A stretch of DNA of 50,775 nucleotides from Oscillospiraceae bacterium (GTDB lineage: Bacteria > Bacillota > Clostridia > Oscillospirales > Ruminococcaceae): positions 1 to 50,775 of the forward strand of contig JAGBAZ010000012.1 in assembly GCA_018110905.1 (NCBI GenBank), written 5' to 3'. The notes beneath the pieces were generated by a model. The model was not told the origin of the DNA, searched no databases, and saw only the letters and a program-made list of their open reading frames with translations. Every line of letters begins with the position of its first letter. Within the stretch, counting starts at the first letter, position 1. The translations under genes were made by a program, and so were the position numbers. This document shows positions 47,183 through 50,775 of the stretch, piece by piece.

Positions 47183-47447
47183 GATGACTTTGTGAAAGAA
47201 GAAAAAACCAGAAAAGGAATGGTTTTACTGCATTTCCATATGCTCCGAAAAACAGTTTTAAAGAAGCACAAAAAGAAAAACAACGGCGTTTTTTGAATAG
47301 TGAAAATTGACGGATTTTGAAAAAAAGCTGTGTTTTTCGTTCGTAAAACGATAAAATCAGTTCTGCGGTGAGTTGTTCTTCCGGAGAGAGAGCAGTTCAC
47401 ACAAAGAAAACAAAAAAGCTAAACTATAATTACGGAGGAAGTTTAAC

Positions 47448-49028
47448 ATGAAAAAAGCTCTTGCTCTTGTGCTCGCACTCATGATGACTGCGGCAATGGG
47501 AGTGACTTCTTTTGCTGACATCCCTGTTATCGACCTTACCGAGGATATCGGAAGTGCTTCCGGCACTTATATCAAAATTTCCGATTCCGACATCTGGACC
47601 GCTCCGCCTTCCAGCACCGGAAGTTCCGCAACTTATTACACCAACGGCGTTGGCGGTGTGGTTTATTTTTCCATGATCTTCAAACCCAACACTTATAAAA
47701 ACATTAAAGTTGAATCCACCGGAATTGTTTCCGCAGAAGTTCTTGATTACGACCCGGCTGTATATTCCGCAAACGATGAAGTTTGGGAATCCATCAGCGA
47801 AAACATCAACTTCAGCGTAAACGATTCCAAAAGCGGTTCCGCAATTGGTTATGATAAAGTTACCACCGTTGTAAACAAAGGTACTTATGACGATGCAACC
47901 GGACTTTTCACCGTTACTGAAGAAGGCAAACCCGTTGTTTCCTATGCAATGGGCGGCAGCGCTGAGGCAAAAACCGAACTTAATGACGACAAAACCGAAC
48001 AGACCGTTGTTACTGTGGAAACCATCAACTTCAGCACCGATTATATCGAAGTAAGAGCAGCAGCAAAAGCTCTTAACGATGCAGGTAAAACCACCCGTTA
48101 CGAAGCAATCTGCAACCAGGATGTTTATATTGTTAAAGTAAAAGTTGCAGATAACTTTGGCGTAAATTACGCAAAAGGTACTTTCCAGGCAAAAGCAACC
48201 GGTGCAAGCGACGGCAAAGCTTATTCCGGTATTAAAAACGATGTTATTGCCGACGTTGCGATCGCTTCCAAAGATACCGTTGAATATTACGCAGAACATT
48301 ATAAAAACAACGCAAAAGGTGAACTTTTCCCCATTAACGAAGCAACCGGAAAAGCAGATTTTGGTTACTGGGATTTTTATGAAGACAGAATGTCTTCCCC
48401 CAAAGCATTCGTAATTTCCACCACTGCTTTCCGTGCAATTGCGGGCGAAGGCCTTACCCTTGTCAACAGCACTTCCGATCCCAGCGTAATTGTGGAAATT
48501 GATGAGGTTTCTGCAAACCAGGGCGGTGTAAACTTCCTTAATGACAGCGGTGCAAAATATAAAAAAGTTGACGGCGAACAGGTTTTTGATAATTATTATC
48601 TTGATTTTTACGGCACCCAGACCATTGCAAGCGATTTTACAATCACCTGGAAACCCGGATGCACATATGGCGAACTTCTTCACAAATTCGGAATGAACAC
48701 CGACGAAAGTGAAAAAGTTGCTTTCCACCTCAACATCAACGGCAAGGACAACAAACTTGTTATCGATTACGGCAAAGTAAACCTTTACGATGAGGTAGAA
48801 ATCGAAATCGAACGCGAAGCAGGTTCCACTCTTGGCAGATATATTCTTTCCGGCAAAAAAGTTACCGTCGGCGGAAACGGCGGATCCGGTTCCGGTTCCA
48901 ACAACGGCGGCACTTCCGGCGAACAGAACCCGGATACCGGTGCGGAAGACATGATCGGAATTGTTTCCGCAATGGCAATTGTTTCTGCAGCAGCAGGTGC
49001 AGCTCTTGTTCTTAAAAAGAGAAAATAA
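47448..49028 (+). CDS. Secreted wall-anchored protein with NPDTG sorting-type signal
   Basis: A 526-residue protein with signal peptide MKKALALVLALMMT...SFA (cleavage near residue 23). The body has alternating strand-rich segments and no cysteine-rich or repeat region; I do not recognise a domain. The C-terminus has a Gly/Ser/Asn linker (GSGSGSNNGG), then NPDTGA (residues 494-499), a hydrophobic helix and KKRK. This is the same sorting layout as the 1703-residue protein earlier in the window (NPNTGA). ATG 47448 follows ACGGAGG. It is monocistronic, with its own terminator. It may be an abundant surface or pilus-like subunit, judged only from its strong codon bias. Confidence 0.88.
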   Translation: MKKALALVLALMMTAAMGVTSFADIPVIDLTEDIGSASGTYIKISDSDIWTAPPSSTGSSATYYTNGVGGVVYFSMIFKPNTYKNIKVESTGIVSAEVLDYDPAVYSANDEVWESISENINFSVNDSKSGSAIGYDKVTTVVNKGTYDDATGLFTVTEEGKPVVSYAMGGSAEAKTELNDDKTEQTVVTVETINFSTDYIEVRAAAKALNDAGKTTRYEAICNQDVYIVKVKVADNFGVNYAKGTFQAKATGASDGKAYSGIKNDVIADVAIASKDTVEYYAEHYKNNAKGELFPINEATGKADFGYWDFYEDRMSSPKAFVISTTAFRAIAGEGLTLVNSTSDPSVIVEIDEVSANQGGVNFLNDSGAKYKKVDGEQVFDNYYLDFYGTQTIASDFTITWKPGCTYGELLHKFGMNTDESEKVAFHLNINGKDNKLVIDYGKVNLYDEVEIEIEREAGSTLGRYILSGKKVTVGGNGGSGSGSNNGGTSGEQNPDTGAEDMIGIVSAMAIVSAAAGAALVLKKRK

Positions 49029-49067
49029 TTTTTTGAGCAAATAACAGAAAATATCAGATTAAAAAAA

Positions 49068-49105
49068 GACCCTTTCCGGAGCTCTCCGCCGGAAAGGGCT
49101 TTTTA
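49068..49105 (+). terminator. Intrinsic terminator of the NPDTG surface-protein gene
   Basis: CCCTTTCCGG, loop, CCGGAAAGGG, CTTTTT: a 10-bp GC-rich stem about 40 nt after the stop. Confidence 0.93.
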
Positions 49106-49138
49106 TATGGAAAAAACCGCATTATTTCGCCGTTTTTC

Positions 49139-49167
49139 TTGACAAAGCGACAAACGGGTGTTAAAAT
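49139..49167 (+). promoter_or_regulatory. Promoter of the AAA ATPase gene
   Basis: TTGACA (49139-49144), 17-bp spacer, TAAAAT (49162-49167), 53 nt before the ATG: near-consensus. Confidence 0.82.
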
Positions 49168-49219
49168 GAAAACCCGCAGAATTATAATACCTTAAAATAT
49201 ATAAACAGGAGGAAGCGCT

Positions 49220-50596
49220 ATGGTTATCGGAAGAGAAGGAAAACTTGATTCCATGGAAAAGAACTGGAATTCCCAGGGAGCAAAGTTTGTTGTTGTTTAC
49301 GGAAGCCACAAAAGCGGAAAAACAGCTGTTCTTTCAAAATTTGCCGAAGGCAAACACGGGGTTTTCTTTTCCGCACAGCGTCTTAATTCCTATATGAACC
49401 TTCGCCTTTTTGAAAAAGCCGTTTCGGATTTTTCCGGAGAAGAAGAGGATTTTCCCACCTGGAAAGTTGCTTTTAAAAGAATTGGTGAATTTGCAAAGGA
49501 CGAAAGATTTCTTCTTGCGATAGATGATTTTGCAGATCTTGTTTTTGAAGATAAAACGGTGCTCAAAGATTTTCGCAACGCTTTTGAAAACGAATGGCGA
49601 AACAGCAATATTTTTGTTGTTGCCGGCTGCGGAAGGGTTTTCTTTACAGAAACCGAAATCCTTGCGGAAAACTCCGCTGCATCAATGCGCCGCCCGGTGA
49701 TTTATAAACTTGAGGAATTGGATTATCTTGATTCTGCAAAACTTTTGCCGAAAGAACTTTCCGCAAAAGACAAGATGAGATATTATTGCTGTCTTGGCGG
49801 TGTTCCGGAGTATCTTGGGCTTGTTGAAGGCGAAAAAACTTTTGAAGAGAATATCAGAAATATTTTCCTTGAAAAAAATTCACCGCTTTACAGCGAGCCG
49901 CCGATGATTTTCCTTGATGAGCTTCGCGAACCGGAATTTTATAATTCTATCCTTTTTGCCCTTGCAAAAGGAAGCCAGAGAATCAACGAGATTGTTGCGG
50001 AAACGGGCGAAAGTTCCACAAAGGTAAACAAATATCTTCTGACCCTGCTTCAGATGCAGATAGTAAACCGCGATATTCCTTTCGGCGAAGAAAACAAAGC
50101 CAGCAGAAAAGGCGTTTACACAGTTAGTTCAAAGGCTCTTGCTTTCTGGTTCAGATTTGTTCTTCCCAACAAAACCGCAATTTCAAGAGGAGAAGCGGTT
50201 TTGGGAAACCTTGTTGATGAAATTGATGAATATATTGAAGGTAAACTTTTTGAACAGGTTTGTATGCAATATATGCTTCGCAAAAACAAACAGGGAATGC
50301 TTCCGTTTCTTGGCTCGGTAATATCCGGTTACTGGAGTTCGCTTAAAGAATATTCAGATGCTAAAATTGTTGCGGCAAACCAGAGAAATCGTCAGATCCT
50401 TTTTGCGGAATACCGCAAAAACTTTTCCGAACCCGGGGAACAGCTTCTTTCGCGTCTTCGCAAAAATGACAAGCTTTTCACCGAATATTGGGAACGCTTT
50501 GATATGCTTTTTTCAATCGAAGCTTTTCCGAGGGAAATTCGAAACCTTGAAAACATGAAGATGAAGCTTGTTGATGTTGAAGGTCTTTATAAATAA
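49220..50596 (+). CDS. AAA ATPase with DUF234-type C-terminal domain
   Basis: A 458-residue protein of the ATPase_2/DUF234 family, common in archaea and Clostridia and of unknown function. Order: STAND-like ATPase with Walker A YGSHKSGKTA (residues ~27-36) and Walker B LLAIDDF (~96-102); a winged-helix region (~250-290, INEIVAETGESSTKVNKYL); and a C-terminal DUF234 region that resembles a PD-(D/E)xK nuclease fold (DAKIVAANQRNRQILFAEYR, where the usual final Lys is Arg). The start ATG 49220 follows AGGAGG and a near-consensus promoter. It is alone between the surface protein and an IS element, and such genes often sit near mobile DNA. No partner gene is seen. Confidence 0.88.
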   Translation: MVIGREGKLDSMEKNWNSQGAKFVVVYGSHKSGKTAVLSKFAEGKHGVFFSAQRLNSYMNLRLFEKAVSDFSGEEEDFPTWKVAFKRIGEFAKDERFLLAIDDFADLVFEDKTVLKDFRNAFENEWRNSNIFVVAGCGRVFFTETEILAENSAASMRRPVIYKLEELDYLDSAKLLPKELSAKDKMRYYCCLGGVPEYLGLVEGEKTFEENIRNIFLEKNSPLYSEPPMIFLDELREPEFYNSILFALAKGSQRINEIVAETGESSTKVNKYLLTLLQMQIVNRDIPFGEENKASRKGVYTVSSKALAFWFRFVLPNKTAISRGEAVLGNLVDEIDEYIEGKLFEQVCMQYMLRKNKQGMLPFLGSVISGYWSSLKEYSDAKIVAANQRNRQILFAEYRKNFSEPGEQLLSRLRKNDKLFTEYWERFDMLFSIEAFPREIRNLENMKMKLVDVEGLYK

Positions 50597-50640
50597 GGAT
50601 ATATAAAAGAAATATAAATAAAAAAGCTCAGCTTTTGATA

Positions 50641-50775
50641 TGCACCCCAAAAGTTAGACACTTTTGGAGGTGCATATTTTTATGGCAAAAAGAGGAGAAG
50701 AGCAGAAAAGATATAGTGCAGAATTAAAGATAAGTGCTATACTGGATATGCGAGAACACAAATTAGGATATAACG
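50641..50775 (+). mobile_element. IS3-family (IS150-like) insertion sequence, left end, cut by window
   Basis: TGCACCCCAAAAGTTAGACA at 50641 matches the terminal inverted repeat typical of IS3/IS150-group elements. The outer bases also form a hairpin: ATATGCACC...CCAAAAG with CTTTTGG...GGTGCATAT (50638-50678), as at the ends of this group. The transposase orfA begins at 50682. Codons such as TTA and ATA differ from the neighbouring genes. The right end is outside the window. Confidence 0.85.
50682..50775 (+). CDS. IS3-family transposase OrfA, N-terminal part, 3' end outside window
   Basis: 31 codons are present: MAKRGEEQKRYSAELKIS followed by AILDMREHKLGYN. The K(R)YSAELK... opening is that of the helix-turn-helix OrfA (InsE/InsC-like) that recognises the IS ends. 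In IS3-family elements OrfA is joined to OrfB by -1 frameshifting; OrfB would lie beyond the window. GGAGG lies before the ATG but inside the terminal hairpin, so the start may be shielded until transcription from outside is excluded. Confidence 0.85.
   Translation, partial: MAKRGEEQKRYSAELKISAILDMREHKLGYN

Overview
The window is a gene-dense, + strand dominated segment of a low-to-mid GC Firmicute chromosome, most likely a member of class Clostridia (Oscillospirales/Ruminococcaceae-like; inference). The evidence is strong Shine-Dalgarno sites, short TTGACA/TATAAT-type promoters, many intrinsic terminators, type III glutamine synthetase, class II GalT, a stand-alone PurO plus stand-alone AICAR transformylase, a SipL/SPOCS-LysM spore-morphogenesis protein and cell-wall sorting signals of the NPxTG type. 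Codon use in most genes is very skewed (Leu CTT, Ser TCC/TCT, few TTA/CTA/TCA), which produces long but meaningless antisense reading frames.

Layout. (1) 1-4231: 3' end of guaA, then glmS and pyrG, three glutamine amidotransferases in a row. (2) 4558-9669: a 1703-residue secreted, wall-anchored protein with beta-helix, Cys-rich and tandem-repeat regions. (3) 10054-11529: guaB with its own promoter. (4) 11684-13523: a promoter and tandem glycine riboswitch with terminator in front of an AGCS-family amino acid/Na+ symporter, then type III glutamine synthetase (to 15653). (5) 15793-29605: a ~13.8 kb purine operon led by a ZTP riboswitch: purE, purC, a PurF homologue with a dead glutaminase domain, purM, a formate/nitrite-type channel, purN, purO, AICAR transformylase, purD, purL and fhs. 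(6) 29958-34319: a galactose ABC transporter (mglBAC) under a perfect 18-bp palindromic operator, with a small membrane protein carrying an InlB-type B-repeat coupled to the permease gene. (7) 34331-40236: a divergent aldo/keto reductase, then galK (apparently frameshifted), galT, galE, galM. (8) 40241-42905: nucleoside hydrolase, ribokinase-family kinase and a HicB-like/DinB-like fusion. (9) 42992-47182: DegV protein, three small unknown genes on the minus strand, a YfcE-type phosphoesterase and a SipL-like SPOCS/LysM protein. (10) 47448-49105: a second NPxTG-anchored surface protein. (11) 49139-50596: a DUF234-type AAA ATPase. (12) 50641-end: left end of an IS3-family element cut by the window.

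How it works together. The purine operon reads as one circuit: ZMP/ZTP accumulates when 10-formyl-THF is scarce; the riboswitch would then open transcription of a formate channel, formate-THF ligase (Fhs) and the two formyl-THF-using enzymes (PurN, AICAR transformylase) together with the rest of the IMP pathway. guaB and guaA continue to GMP. The mgl and gal operons form a complete galactose uptake plus Leland/Leloir route. The nucleoside hydrolase and sugar kinase form a ribonucleoside/ribose salvage unit.

The most unusual items are a three-copy repeat (about 90 bp, always + strand, ending in an intrinsic terminator) after pyrG, before the guaB promoter and after fhs; the degenerate PurF; the formate channel inside the purine operon; a terminator-like hairpin inside the linker of the ZTP aptamer; a terminator apparently split by a ~144 bp insertion at 45411-45580; and the frameshift in galK. 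All assignments are from reading the sequence and remembered family motifs; no database search was run.
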